Source of the DNA: Fragilaria crotonensis
Lineage: Eukaryota; Bacillariophyta; Fragilariophyceae; Fragilariales; Fragilariaceae
Direction of reading: 5' to 3'
Assembly: GCA_022925895.1 (NCBI GenBank)
Contig: JAKSYS010000144.1
Span: forward strand, 42,438-106,437
Length of the DNA: 64,000 nucleotides
Shown here: one piece after another, positions 25,769-38,251 of the stretch
Position numbering within the stretch: the stretch's first letter is position 1
Layout: each line of letters starts with the position of its first letter
The notes under the pieces: generated by a model
Databases searched by the model: none
What the model was told of the DNA's origin: nothing
The model's input: only the letters and a program-made list of their open reading frames with translations
Position numbers and translations under genes: made by a program

Positions 25769-26719
25769 TCAAGACTCAAACGAATCCAAAGAGCCGCATG
25801 ACGATGAGGAATCGAACTGATTATAATTGCTGAAATCGATGAGGTCGTCCACACTGGGTTCACCAATATAGATTGCGACAGTCATTTCCTTTATCAAACC
25901 ATCGACTGTGCAACCCGGGATGCATGACGCAGCACCCATGATGTGATCGCTGAAGAGTTCATAATCAAGCTGTCGAAGATCCCAACAACGCAAAGCAAGG
26001 ACTAATTGTCGTTCGGTCTCCCCAATTTTCTGGATGACTGGGCTGAGTGCTCTCAGTACATCCCTAACCGGAACCATTTCGGTGGTGCCGTTGCTCATTG
26101 CTTTGTATAACAAGAGAAGTCTTGCTTCGGTTATGGCATCATCAATCTTGAAGCGAGATCGCCCAGCTATTGATGTAACCGTCTCCAAGATCATATCACC
26201 TCCAGATTTAGAGAACACCAAATAATGCAAAAGGAGATGGCACATCACTTCAAACGTACAATCTCTCGACAAGGCCGCCAGGCCATCAAGAACCGACGCG
26301 AAATCCTCGCGACGCAAATCACCGTTCCTGGAAGTAGCAAAAACTTTCACCAAATCTTCGCCTGGTGGATAGTCCCGCTTGGAAGTAATTCGCAAGTGTT
26401 TCAGTCCGACCTCCAATTCAGCAGCCTCGATGCGGTTTCTGTGACGCGGTTGAAAGGAAGAAAAGACGACATCCGCTTGCTCTTCTCTTTTCATGGTATC
26501 AATTAATTTGTGGAAGCTTATCTGATACGAAAGCAACCCTTTTTCCAAGGTCATTTGATCCTTGGCGTCGCGCAATATGTCCTCAATAGTTTTCGCTTCT
26601 TCGGTGCTGCTCACTGACTCCAGCGCGGCCGCAGTGGCTCGATAAAGGGAAGCCAAGTGGGTCGCCTCCTTCATCCTCTTGTTGGCATTGTATGAGTGGT
26701 TTGAATAGCTAAGAGGCAT
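25769..26719 (-). CDS. Unknown protein with degenerate EF-hand-like motif
   Basis: Frame of 316 residues from the ATG at 26719; the frame is open further upstream but without another ATG. Mostly helical and charged. Residues about 130-200 read as two helix-loop-helix units, VVFSSFQPRHRNRIEAAEL and VKVFATSRNGDLRREDFASVL; the second has the Gly and the final acidic hydrophobic pattern of an EF-hand but lacks several Ca ligands, so Ca binding is doubtful. The C-terminus is acidic/Ser-rich with no membrane segment. No close family is recognised. Confidence 0.6.
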   Translation of the reverse strand: MPLSYSNHSYNANKRMKEATHLASLYRATAAALESVSSTEEAKTIEDILRDAKDQMTLEKGLLSYQISFHKLIDTMKREEQADVVFSSFQPRHRNRIEAAELEVGLKHLRITSKRDYPPGEDLVKVFATSRNGDLRREDFASVLDGLAALSRDCTFEVMCHLLLHYLVFSKSGGDMILETVTSIAGRSRFKIDDAITEARLLLLYKAMSNGTTEMVPVRDVLRALSPVIQKIGETERQLVLALRCWDLRQLDYELFSDHIMGAASCIPGCTVDGLIKEMTVAIYIGEPSVDDLIDFSNYNQFDSSSSCGSLDSFES

Positions 26720-27303
26720 ACTTGAGGGACTACTTAGTACGATGGAGGGCAAAATGTTCTGCTGCCTGGTTGATGTTTTGCTCGATAGGGGAAATAATGG
26801 TGTCAGAGGGTTGAAATCATTTTGGTAATGTTGTTTGATACAAGGACTAATTGTCAACAAAGGTGGTTATGATAGCTAGGCCGGTCTGCGGTGTATGGCT
26901 GTTGCAGGTTGCAGCTCCGAAATGGCCTGAAGAGTTAAGATCCTATAGTTCGTAGTACTACTAGTAGTACCCGAGTACAGAGGTTCTTCGTAGTAGTACC
27001 CGAGTACAGCGGTAACCTCTATGCAGTCATCCGGCAACCGCATTCTTGTACTACGTAGTATTTAAGATAGAAAATGTCACCTGAAAGGTCCGGTAAAATG
27101 ATATAATTATAGAAAGCTTCCTTGAAGTTCAAACCGTCATTTGCCGGACGCCGGACCTGCTTACGTCGTATCGTATCGTAGTGTTGAGTGTTGACAAGGT
27201 GCACTTTTGGCATCTGCCAATAGCTGACCTACAACACAATAAGACACGGTACCACGTCGCTCGAAGGTGATTGATCCTCTTGCACCTACAGTACGATTGT
27301 AGC
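26720..27303. other. Intergenic region with GTAC-rich direct repeat
   Basis: 584 bp between divergent genes. A 19-bp direct repeat, TAGTAGTACCCGAGTACAG, occurs at 26962-26980 and 26991-27009 within a GTAC-rich segment. No gene seen. Confidence 0.6.
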
Positions 27304-28069
27304 ATGGATCAAATCACAATCGCTTTGATCGGTGCCACTGGAAGGACGGGGTCGGAGTTTCTGAAACTTGCGCTAGAAGAAGGCTATTGCATCAAGGCGC
27401 TCGTTCGAACACCCAGCAAAGTGACGATCCGAAATTCCGCCTCCAACTGATCCATGGAGACTTGGACGACGTCAATGCACTTGAAAAATTGGCAGATGGT
27501 GCAACATATGTGGTGTGCATGGCTGCAGCTACCATGGTGGACGTGGTGTATCCCAGTACATGCTCCACTTCGTGCAGCGCCTATATCCAATCCTCCAAAA
27601 GTCGCAACCACAAGTTTTTCTGTATCAAGCAGGAGTATGTCCGCTGATGGAAAGGGATTTCTTCATCCAGTGGCATGGGCGATGAAACAAACAATTGGTC
27701 GCAAACTCAATATATTTGATAAAATTAACGACAACAATGCGGTCATACGATTTATGGGGAGACCGAGTCAATTTCAATTTCATCGTTACAAGAGCTGGAG
27801 TTTTGAAGGAAGGACCAAATGAAAGGAAGCTGTAACCTCCAATTGGGTGAGTTTGACTGTGTTTGCAATCACAAAGCCTGACTTTCTGCGCGTGGCCATC
27901 GCGTTGCTCATGAAGGTATTCCCGCAAACGTGTTTTTACTCATGTTCGTGTATACGGAAAGTTTCCTCCCTTGCCATGGTTTCCCATCACGTTCGCCGAC
28001 TTGGCAGCTTGTTCTCTTCGTGCCCTGAGGGACAAGTCCGTGTACAACAGCTATCCGTTTGTGTGCTAG
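27304..28069 (+). CDS. NmrA-like NAD(P)-binding protein
   Basis: Starts at the ATG at 27304 with a Rossmann dinucleotide motif IALIGATGRTGSEFL (GxxGxxG) and KALVRTPSK, then LIHGDLDDVNALEKLADGATYVVCMA, LYPILQKSQPQVFLYQAG, NNAVIRF, FIVTRAGVLKEGP and PITFADLAA...YNSYPFVC before the stop at 28067-28069. This is the atypical SDR/NmrA layout (NAD(P)-binding sensor or reductase; no YxxxK seen). A probable intron runs 27847-27961 (GTGAGT...AAAG), which removes an otherwise unrelated stretch. The segments lie in three frames with at least four shifts (near 27420, 27555, 27650, 27765), more than in neighbouring genes, so real decay cannot be excluded. Substrate unknown. Confidence 0.6.
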
Positions 28070-29187
28070 GTGTAACGCAGGTGTACGATGCATTTCTTTG
28101 CAAAAAGAGTGAGGAGCCCCCTAGGAAAGTAGCGCGATTCAGCGCAGAAGTATTGGGTACAATACCTTCCGAGTGGGAAGTGCGTCCACCGTCGCACCCG
28201 GAAATCGCACTCATTCATCTGCTCTCCTGAGATCTTTGGCACGATTGCAAGGAAGGCTGGGACATCTGATGTGACTGATGTCCCAAATTGCGATTTACTC
28301 TTCAAGCGAGTTAGCCCAGAGTACATTATAACTTGATTCTGCAGTCCTCCAGTAATGTCCATGAAAGGATAACGAACATCTTATACAAACATCACAAGCG
28401 CTCAACAACTACTCCGTTCGCACCAAAAAGTCACTATGATTTACATTGTATATCGACCAAAGGAGGAAAAGCATCACGAGTATGGCCGTTTGGTTTGAGC
28501 GCTTACAACTGCAACGAAGTATTCGCAACGACATGGTACAGTGCGCAGATCAGGCATTGGCATGAATTAATCATTTTAATGTAATGCACCTTTTAGAGTG
28601 TATGCTATGAAGATTTTCTCGGCACACGAGGGCTTCTCGCTCCCTTCAATATGTACTCGGTTATCTCACTACTTTGTTCAGCCTTGGTAGCAATGGTATC
28701 CTCATTGAGTACTATGATCAGGATTATGACTCACTGAGTACTATGATCAGGATTATGACTTTTGATATGATCACTTCTACATCGTACTGTAACTATCGTA
28801 CATTTGGCGAACTACCGGCTACCGGTAGAGAACTAGGGTACACCGAGAAAGTACAGCGTACAAGTACCGAGAACTGGGCTACAATCGGAATTCAAACACA
28901 GGTAATTACCCATACATTGTCTGATTCCAGTACAAATGTACCTACTACCAGTATTGGTACAAATGTACACAAGTACTTGTACCGTTTGTTTGGGGGTGAC
29001 TTTGAGGCTGCAATGTTGCGTCTGTCCTACCCCCCAAACGTGCGAAGGGCAGCAGCCGCTTTTTGCGCGCCTCTTTTTTAAGATAAAATCTCTCGTTGGA
29101 TGCAATCTCTGCAATATTGTACTCTCCGTACAGGCGGCTGCTAAATCATCCACATCCCTCTCATTGTAACACCAACCAAATGAAACC
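28070..29187. other. Intergenic region with short direct repeat
   Basis: 1.1 kb without a supported gene. It holds a 26-bp direct repeat with 29-bp period at 28706-28731 and 28735-28760 (core GAGTACTATGATCAGG) and a GTAC-rich stretch from about 28800 to 28990. The last 100 bp should carry the SSRP1 promoter. Confidence 0.55.
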
Positions 29188-31897
29188 ATGAGCAGCGATC
29201 GCAAAGTTTGGAAGCACATTGGGCTTCATGGCTTATCGGTTGGAACCTTTACTGGTACGTCGTTTTCTCTTGCTGAATCGTACTGAACGTTGCGTGCGGA
29301 ACACCATTACGTTGGTGTTGTCTGTCAGGAAACAAACCTGAAGTGATGCCATCAAACTTGCTGACACGCACTTTTCGCAGCGGATCCCAATGCCATTTTG
29401 TGGAAATCTGCCATAATTGGCAACAATGAAGATGTCTCCATATCGAGACAGATTCCTGCAAAGACAATCAAGGGGGCACAATGGACTGTCTTTGGTCGTT
29501 CGGGGCATGTGCGTATCCAAACTTCAGGATCGAAAGATGTGCACCACGAACTGCGATTCGATGGCTTCCCTCCCAATGATTTTGAGAAGCTAAAAGATGC
29601 ATTGCAAGAACTGTATGATGTCTCTTTGGAGAAACACAATGTCAGCTCGGCGGGTGCCTCATATGGAAAATCTTCGATCAAGGGACGCAATTTGGTCTTT
29701 TCACACATGGTGCTGGAGGATGCCGACGAGGAGGGGGAAGAATTTGAAGCACGTGTGGGCGATGAACTCATGTCACTTGATCTTGCTCAAGTTTCACAAT
29801 GTGTGTTGCCAGGAAACAATCGACATGAAATCGAATTGCAATTTCCAGAATCCGACACTCTGGAAGCTGGCACTGATCAACTAGGTGAGTGTCTGGGCCA
29901 GTCATTTCTCATTAGATTTACGTTCAAACTGCTAATGCTGTCATCCTCTCTCTATCCTTACCATCCAGTATCGATCCGTTTCTACATTCCTCCCGAACCC
30001 GACTTTGAGAATAAGGACAGGGCCACTCTGTCGAATGCGGAACTCTTCCAGCAGCGCATCATGAAGAATGCCAGCATCAAGAATACCTCGGCGATGTTAT
30101 TGTAGAATTCCTGAAACGCGCGGGACCTTTCTTACGCCTCGCGGTCGCTACACCATTGAGCTGTATGAAACTTTTATGCGCATGAGAGGCAACAAGTACG
30201 ATTACAAGATTCGATACGACGACGTTTCGCGACTCTTCCTCTTGCCCAAACCGGATGACGTTCACATGGCATTCGTGATAGCCCTTGACAAGCCGATTCG
30301 TCAGGGTCAACAGCGATACCAGTATTTGGTTCTGCAGACCAACAAGGAACAAGAAGAGGTTCGAGTCAATTTGGATGAGGAAGCCTCCAAAAGGAATACA
30401 ACGGTGATTTGCAGCCTGTCATGACTGGATCTTTCTCCAACTTGGTCGCCAAGACTTTCAAGGTAATCGCGAAGAAGAAGGTTTTTATTCCTGGCAAATT
30501 TGCGAACGCCAATCAGCAGGCTTGCGTGAAATGTGCGCTACGTGCGAACGAGGGATTGCTGTATCCGTTAGAGAAGCAATTCCTCTTTATTCACAAACCG
30601 CCGGTTCTTATTCGCTTCGACGAAGTGGAATCGGTCGAATTTCAACGTTACGCGGGTGGGCAGGGGTCGACGCGCAACTTTGATCTCTGTGTCACTCTCA
30701 AGAGTGCGAGCGTGGCGGGCAGTGGGGCTAAGGAGTACACCTTTTCCGGTATTGATCGCACTGACTACACGGGTCTGTACAACTTCTTGTCGGGAAAGAA
30801 GATTGTGATTAAAAATCTGGAAGGCGCCGCTGAAGAAAAGGGACCGAGCGCTCCAGTCTACAACGAAAATGAGATCTACGGTTTCGATGCGGAAGATGCT
30901 GAAGAATCAGAAGATGAAGACTTCGATGAGAATGAGAAAGGTGAGGATGATGATGACGAATCCGAGGACATCGATGATGACGATTTGGGATCAGAAATCG
31001 ACGACGACTTGGATTCGGATATCGAAGAGGCGAGGAAGAAGTCTGGGGGTTCTAAGAAAAAGGAAGCAAGCATCCCCAAGAAAAAGCGCAAGGCATCCGA
31101 CGACGACGACGACGATGATGATGATGACGACGACGACGACGATGACGATGAGGAGGAGAAACCAAAGAAGAAGAAAAAGGTGGCTAGACCTTCTCCAGTT
31201 GCAAAAAAGTCTCAAAAGAAGAAGAAAGATCCGAATGCACCAAAGAAGCCCCAGACTGCTTACTTCCTTTTTATGAACAAAAACAGGGCAGCCTTCAAGG
31301 AGAAGTATCCCGATGCCTCGTTTGGCGAATTGGTAAGTTTCCTGTTTATGATTCTTTTGATACGGTCGCACTGCGTACTGATCGACTTCGACGCAGGCCC
31401 GACACATCTCGGCAGCTTACAAAGAATTGTCTCCCGACGAGGTGAGGGAGTACGAGGCTATGGTAGTTAAGGAGAAGGCACGTTATGCAGATGAAATGAA
31501 AGGCTATGTGGCTCCAGATGCCGATGACGATGACGACGATGACGACGACGATGGTGGCAAGAAGAAAAAGAAGCCGACAAAAAAGAAGAAAGATCCAAAT
31601 GCACCCAAGAAGCCAATGAGCGCATACATGCTTTTTTCGAATCACATCCGAGCAACAGTGAAGGATGATAACCCTGATCTCAAATTTGGAGACATTGCGA
31701 AGGCAGTTTCCGAAAAATACAAGAAGTTTACTGATAAGGAGAAAGCCCATTGGGCCGAGAAAGCTGAAGAGGACAAGAAACGATACAAGCAGGAGATGGC
31801 GGCGTATATGAAGAAGAAAGTAGCGGAAGCCACCGAGAACTTGGACGATGATGACGACGACGATGATGATGACGATGATGACGACGACGACGAATGA
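29188..31897 (+). CDS. SSRP1: FACT complex subunit SSRP1/Pob3 with two HMG boxes
   Basis: Histone chaperone subunit that pairs with Spt16 to open nucleosomes during transcription and replication. Exon 1 (29188-29254) encodes the first 22 residues; introns are 29255-29380, 29885-29968 and 31333-31396 (all GT-AG). Visible domains: N-terminal Pob3-like PH region (WKSAIIGNNEDV...WTVFGRSGHVRI), the SSrecog middle domain (CLTPRGRY-like FLTPRGRYTIELYETF, DYKIRYDDVSRLFLLPKPD, GQQRYQYLVLQ), the second PH domain (CALRANEGLLYPLEKQFLFI...FDEVESVEFQRY), acidic tracts, HMG box 1 (DPNAPKKPQTAYFLFMNKNR), HMG box 2 (DPNAPKKPMSAYMLFSNHIR) and a poly-Asp tail. Intron 3 splits HMG box 1. Frame breaks at 30089-30092, 30110-30111 and 30389-30392 fit single-base losses from G, C and A runs. 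Confidence 0.93.
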
Positions 31898-34482
31898 ATG
31901 AACGGGTTGCGATAGATGTAATCATATCTTGTTTCAGCACATCACAAAACTTGCCGCGGGTCGTTGTCGCCCTGTGTTGCCTACAACTAGTGTCCTTCTC
32001 AGAAGCATTAGGCGCTTGGATATCTTTCCATGCTAGAGCATTGACAGCGGCGAATGGATTTAACATGTTGCCAGTTAGTGTGGCAGACGGCCTGAACAAT
32101 TCAATCCACTACCTTGGCTTTGTTTGTCGTATGAATCACTCCCACCACTTGTGTCGAAGGTGCGCCGGAAGGTGTTGTCTCTCGCCCTGACTTCCCCGCT
32201 CCTCTTGTTGCTCTGTGGACATGATTACAGCGTCCGCCCCCAACCGCCGCCTCCCGGGTAGTCACGATATCCGTGTTGTTATTACTAAGTGCTACGGTTG
32301 AAATCAGTATTCCAATTCTTCTTACCCTTGATGGTAGTACTGTCGTCCTCGCCAAGATGGCGTTTTGCATTCGTATTCTTGAATACTATTTTTCACTACC
32401 AGTCGATTGTCATCTCGTTATAGCAATGATTTCGAAGGCGCTTTTCACAATGTAGTAGCTTTCCATTGTTCTGGCAAAATAGAACAAAATTTAGAAGTCC
32501 CCGTCACGCACCAGAGCGTGATTGCCACAACATTCTGTAGCCCATTTGTCGGGATGCAAGCGCAAGACTTGCTGACCTCCCTAGGTCAACTCGATCATGG
32601 TTATCATCCCTATTTTGACTATTGATGCCCTCAGATATTGTTCTATTTCATCAGCAGTTGTCGGATGCATAAAGGCTCTGAAGATTGCTCATGTATGTAC
32701 TTCATTCCCAAGTGGAACTGTCTACATGACCAAATCCCATAGCCGTCGTGACATGTCCACGTAGCGTATCTCTATCAAACTAATAGTGCCTGTAATAACA
32801 CATACCAAAACAATAAGATACGGTTACATGCTCTCCAAGTCATGCACCCCAACCTTTGCATTTTTCTCTTTGATCTTGTTGATTGTCACTTGTGAACTCA
32901 GTCATTGGCATCTCATCAATCTTGAACCTACTAGTCAACAAGAAGGTCAACAGGTATGCGGTGCCAATGTTCTCCGACTGCGCCCTCCTTTCAACGATTT
33001 GTCCGCATATCACGATAGGTTGCATTTGCAGTTAATGCTTTCTTTGTCTGATCAGAATACACAATTTTGTTTAAGTTTGATGCAGATAAATAGTTAATAA
33101 AGGTAAGTTGAAGTTTTTGCATCATACATGACCAGTGAGGTACACATGGTGTTACAATGAATTTCAAGTTATTATACTCCCAGCATCTTTGCCAGACGTG
33201 CTCTGGGACCACACTACGGCCATGCACAATGACAGGCATTGCCTGGCTGGTGGCAAGACTTGAGCGATTGAGCCTTGAAGGAAAGGATCTTGCACCATTC
33301 TTGTATTTGTATAGACCTAGTTACTGGGTGATCAACCCACCACAGCATTCACAATGGCAGAATCATTTTATTCCTCAGCTGCATTCATTCCAGTCATCGT
33401 CGGTACTACCTGACTGCTACAGAGGTACAAGGTACTGCTTTCACCATACAGGAACAGCAGCCACAGTCCGCCGTGTGCCAATCACCTTCACCATGTTGCA
33501 TGAAGCGGCAGCCGCAGGTAGTCCACTCCTAGAGGCCCCTATACAGAAGCCATGGATAAAGCAACCAAAATGATTTGGCCTTGCCACTGCCCTTCTTCAG
33601 AAGGCCCTCCAGGCTTAGTAACATCTTGAGGAGATGCATGCTCTTCTTATTGTGAACAGTTGATAACTAGTACTATGGTAGTAAAGTGTTGACAAGTTTT
33701 CAAATCTGACTATTATCTCCTTTAATGTTCATGGTTCCTTTCAGTCCCATCAGACCTTGTTCTCCAGTCTTATTTTGTCTTCTCTGGCACCCTTCTTTGA
33801 TGTCTTGCAATGGACAATAATCCATACTCCTTGGTCTGATTCAAGATGTGTTGTGATGTAGTACAGTTTCTTTGTTTCCTGCTTTGAAGGAGTCTTGGGT
33901 TGTTGGACTCTTTTTATCCATGCTACGATGAATATTGTGAGCTTTTCCTCATTGTGGCTCTGGTCTTTGGTGTCAATTCGAAGTTCCCATCGAACTTCAT
34001 TCGTACGTTCGCTGTTGCGTGGACGACCGTCTTAAGCGTTTAGTAGACAGCGTTTACTGCTATACCGTCCAATGTCCTATGTACTAGCTATGATAGCAGT
34101 ACCCAATTCCACAGACTACTTAGTAGTACGTACTACGTACAGTACTACGAAGTATCTACTGTACCTATACCAGTGTGAAAGTTCTCAGTACTCATCCACG
34201 ATACCTACGGTAGCGGTAGTACTCCAGTAGTGTACATTGTCCGGCATCCAGAGTCAGTATGAATGCGTATCATACTACAGTACAAGAACTACAAGGTACT
34301 ACTGTATGAAGAGTACAGAGGTAACGTTCAACAGTACCACTCTCTTGTGCTATCAACCGTTGCATGCGCACGAGGCCGCAGACAGGAAGTCAAAGCGAAA
34401 GCAGGAGTCCTTCTGAGACAGAGCAGACACTCGACAAATGCAGATCACACCTTGAGTTACGCCTCCACTGCAAGTTCCAACA
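31898..34482. other. Gene-free interval
   Basis: 2.6 kb without a supported gene. Open frames here (for example 33157-33573 plus) show no motif and no coding-like composition. The right end, about 34075-34330, is a GTAC/AGTACT-rich segment. The final 150 bp should hold the promoter of the SUMO protease gene. Confidence 0.5.
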
Positions 34483-36071
34483 ATGGGTGCATTTGATAGA
34501 TTCATGAGAGCGACGGCGAAGAAGAATTATCATTCCAAAGCTCGAATACTGCACCATAAAGGCCATTCCAAGCATTGCATAACAGGTCGAGAGGAGCTCC
34601 CGCGGTCTCTTGATATCAGAGTGTTGGAGTTTGGATCTGGCGTTCATATGATGATGAAATTCGAAACAGAGAACTTGCTATTGCAAATGAATCCATGCAC
34701 TGCTTACCAGCTTGCCGTAGCACTTGAAAAGAGCGACGACATAAAGAGATCAATCAAAATCGATAGGAGCTTAGAAGAATTGACATCCCAAGGGAAAGCT
34801 GAAGAGCCATGGAACGATCTTGTCAACATCCTGCAGCGTCTCCAGACGCAGACCAAGTCTCAATCAAAGCAGATCTCGTGTTGGAACGAGGCCGAGGAAT
34901 GGCTTGTCTCTGCAGGTGTTACGTTGCGTTCGGAAACGGTCGCAGAGACCGAAGAGAAATCGCTTGAAACGTTCAAGCTGCTCGTGTCTAAAAGTACTGA
35001 GAAATTGGCGCGTCGTTTTCGGATGAAAAACTTCAAAATTCGCATGCTCTCTCAACGTTTCAGGGAGATTGCGAGCCATCGATCCGCTGGAGGGGAATTA
35101 AAGGAGCTAGAACAAGTGGAGGAGGACGCGTACCAGGAGGCGCTTCAAGCTTCAGCTGATTCCCGTATTCCAGAAGCCGCTAGAGAGGCAGAAGAACGCA
35201 TGCTGGCACAAGAACGCGAAGAGGAAGCCAACCGTATTGCGTCATCCTTGCTTCGACCTCTCACGGACGAAGAAAGGGATATTGTGGACGAAGCGATCTA
35301 TGGTATTGGACCGCCTTCACAGATTGTTGCTCAAGTCGAAACTGATGTTGTTGTGAGGGAATCCATGCGCCGTTTGCAGCCGGGACAATGGCTCAACGAC
35401 GAAGTGATTCACTATTTCTTGATTATGCTGTCCAAACGAGATGAGGAATTAAACAAGCAGGACCCATCAAGGGGACGAAGTCATTTTTTCAAATCTTTCT
35501 TCATCACGAAGCTCCTCAACGAGGGCCACGCAAACCCGGAAATCGAAGGCACCTACGATTACAAGAATGTTAAGAGATGGTCAAAGAAAGTGCCTGGTAA
35601 GGACATTTTCCAATTGAACAAGATAATCTTCCCCATCAACCAAGGAACTGCGCATTGATTTGTGTTGTTGCTTTCATGCGCGAGAAGCGGATACAGGTGT
35701 TCGACTCTGCTCGGAGGAAAAGGTCGTATGTACCTTGAGGCCATCTTCAAATACTTGCAGGATGAGCACATGGACAAGAAAAGTCTCCACTTCCAGATGC
35801 GGAAGAATGGAAGCTCATCCCAACGCGTGATGACACACCTCGGCAGCTTAATGGTGAGCTCAGCGGACATGTGTTGACTGTCTTGATGTCGCTCTCGTAT
35901 CTCACACTGCGTCGTTCAATATTCGTGACAGGTTTTGATTGCGGGGTGTTCACTTGCATGTTTGCCGATTTCTTGTCAAACGACTGCCCTTTGGTCTTCA
36001 GTCAGAAGCACATAACGCAATGCAGGGAGCGCATTGCGTTATCGATAATGAATGGCAGTGCTTTGATGTAG
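34483..36071 (+). CDS. Ulp1/SENP-type SUMO protease
   Basis: Cysteine protease of the C48 family that matures SUMO and removes it from proteins, usually nuclear. The ATG at 34483 begins a long charged helical N-terminal half (about 270 residues, coiled coil around LEQVEEDAYQEALQ). The catalytic domain starts at LLRPLTDEERDIV and has SMRRLQPGQWLNDEVIHYFL, HFFKSFFITKLL, IFPINQGTAH (His), a strand VVAFMREKRIQVFDS (Asp), LEAIFKYLQDEH, and after intron 35854-35931 (GTGAGC...ACAG) GFDCGVFTCMFADFL with the nucleophile Cys; a Gln lies just before the intron (PRQLNG). All triad residues are present. Breaks at 35656-35657, near 35713 and at 35779-35782 fit one-base errors. Stop TAG at 36069-36071. Confidence 0.9.
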
Positions 36072-36344
36072 GCATACTACTAAAATAAGCTGTGCGATAG
36101 CGTGTGAATCAACGCAAGAACCTTGCAACTTTTCGATGTGCGAAGCACAGCATTATTTTTCCTTTACATCTAGGAACTGTAACCAGTGTTCGAGTGACAT
36201 TACATTTATCAGCCCCAGACACAATGCTGGCCAAAAGAGCGCTTATCCCCATCGCATAACAATAAAACGCCCAACCCGATTCCCTTGACAGGCATGATGC
36301 AAGATAACAACAGATTAGAAGTGATAGCACCCTTATCATTAGCC

Positions 36345-37148
36345 TCACACAGTTCGGATGAACTCGGCCCTCGGACGATCCCCACGGTAAAGGTAAAGCG
36401 TTCCAGTAAGCATCTTGACCTTAACGACCGTCTCATTCTCCACCGACTGCTTACCTCCACCTCCAACTTTGATAGGGGGCTTCTTAACAGTCTTGACACT
36501 TTTCACAACTGCCTTTTTCACTGCATTTTGCTTCCCCTGTGTCTTCACCGGCTGTTTGATGGTCGACCGCGTACTTGGTCGAACTTCTCCCTTGACGATT
36601 GGTGGTGGTGACTTGGCTTTATGGGGAGGAGGACTCTTGTCTCGTCGGGGTCGGTTGGTATTGGTCCTGGATTTTGCAGCCGCCGCTTTGGTGGACGGTG
36701 GCGGAGTTTGGGTACTCTTGACACTCTCCGTCTCGCTACTTTCCACCAAACGTCCAATGTATTTCTCCGTAACCTCATGCTCCTCAGGATCTCCCACGAA
36801 GGAGACAATCCAATGGACAACGTTTTCTGAGTCGAAATCTTGGTCGACTCTGCGCACCAAGCGGCCAATGGTAACGCCTTCATCGCGGACGACCTGGAGG
36901 AAAAAATGACGATTCGATGGGAGTCGTGGAGAACACGAGGATCAGGTTGGCAACAACAGGTTTTGGTGGGATGCAAGAATGGAAAGAGCGCGAACTTGGT
37001 TACGAACTGCAAATGTCGCGAGGACACTTGCGATTACGGTCGCTCAACAACGTGGAAACACGTTAAAACTCACCTCAACACGATCACCTGGTCCGTACTC
37101 TTGCTTTTGTCCTCTGCGAGAGCGTCTAAGGGGAATGTTGCTGCTCAT
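36345..37148 (-). CDS. Small basic protein with SH3/Tudor-like domain
   Basis: Two exons, 37148-37074 (25 codons) and 36893-36345, joined by a GTGAGT...CCAG intron (36894-37073) in phase 0; the join restores EYGPGDRVEVVRDEG, which supports it. The product of about 207 residues has an N-terminal beta barrel-like segment (GDRVEV, VTIGRLVRRV, VHWIVSFVGD, EVTEKYIGRLV) resembling Tudor/SH3-type chromatin or methyl-lysine readers. The rest is Lys/Pro/Ser-rich and basic (KSPPPHKAKSPPP), suggesting nuclear localisation and nucleic acid contact, and ends YRGDRPRAEFIRTV. The gene converges with the SUMO protease gene. The fold assignment is by pattern only. Confidence 0.6.
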
Positions 37149-38251
37149 TTCTGTTCAACTGGTCTGCAGATCGAGCGAAGCAGGAGTTCAGGTTGGGTAT
37201 TAGCAGTATTAGCGATGTCAGTTTTTTTCGATGTGCTCCCTCGTACTGTAGTATCAATACATGCAAATCAGAATTGCGTCGGACGACGGGTAAGTGTGAA
37301 ATTCGAAGGTCACGTTGCACACTATGCCTCCATAGTACTCGGAGTAAGTGGTTTTCGAACGCACTTAGTTTCAAGGTGGACAGTCCCATGCGGTTAGAGG
37401 TATACAAGTACCGTATTGTCAGTTTAGCAGCATTGTGCGTTGAAGACATAGGAAAAAGACAGTGTCCATATGAAGACCCTCCGTACGAATGTGATTCTCG
37501 CAAAGAATGGACAAGGTGTGCGCTTTTGAAGGTGTCGTTGGAAAAATGACACTTCGGATTCCCATTATGTGATACAAATTCTTTCGTTCTATATACTGAA
37601 ATATCAAGTCTAGTGTACAAATACGTTACGTGACGATACACTTAGCAACACAGACACGAGAAATGCCTGCTATTCTTGTCGTCGCTATTAACTACGGTTA
37701 TTTGATAAAATGTGCACCATACTACCAAAAGAAGTACAGTACAAATACAAGGTACTGCCGGTAGTACTTGTACCTGGAAAGGTACTTGTATGCCATACTC
37801 GGAACACCGGCTTAATATTGTAGAGTTCCAAGTAACAGATACACATACAATTCAAGCCATATATCTTGCATACGTATGCATACAGTACGAGTACTCGGAA
37901 TATGGTGCTGTGGTGCGAGTGTACAGTCCAGTTTGTACTGCTGCTCGCATTTCTGCTTCGTTGCTCGTCGCACGATTCCTGTACTGCGTGGACCTTCCGA
38001 GGTATGGTACGGGATGAGTTCTTAAAGACATACAACGGGAGTTGGGAGCGAGAGGGATGGTAAGATCATTGACTAGATACACTCTCAAACTACCAGTGCG
38101 AGGCACGAACTTGAAGGAAATGGACCGCGTCTTGTAACCTTCAGTTACGTTGGTGGATTACGGGCTTCGCAAGTCAGCAACTTTCCGTGCTTCAGTGCAA
38201 CTCGCGAGTTTTCGTCGACAATTGACTTCAGCCTGGGCGGCCGAGATAACA
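37149..38251. other. Divergent intergenic region
   Basis: 1.1 kb between the Tudor-like gene (minus) and the five-helix membrane protein gene (plus). It contains a GTAC-rich block at about 37725-37950 and no supported gene. It should hold both promoters; a CT-rich leader precedes 38252. Confidence 0.5.

Noticed and set aside
27847-28230. 127-codon plus-strand frame at the end of the NmrA-like gene
   Set aside because: It reads through the probable intron and past the true end; the conserved C-terminus (YNSYPFVC) lies in another frame and stops at 28069.
33157-33573. 138-codon plus-strand frame
   Set aside because: No recognisable motif, composition or neighbouring exon; probably random.
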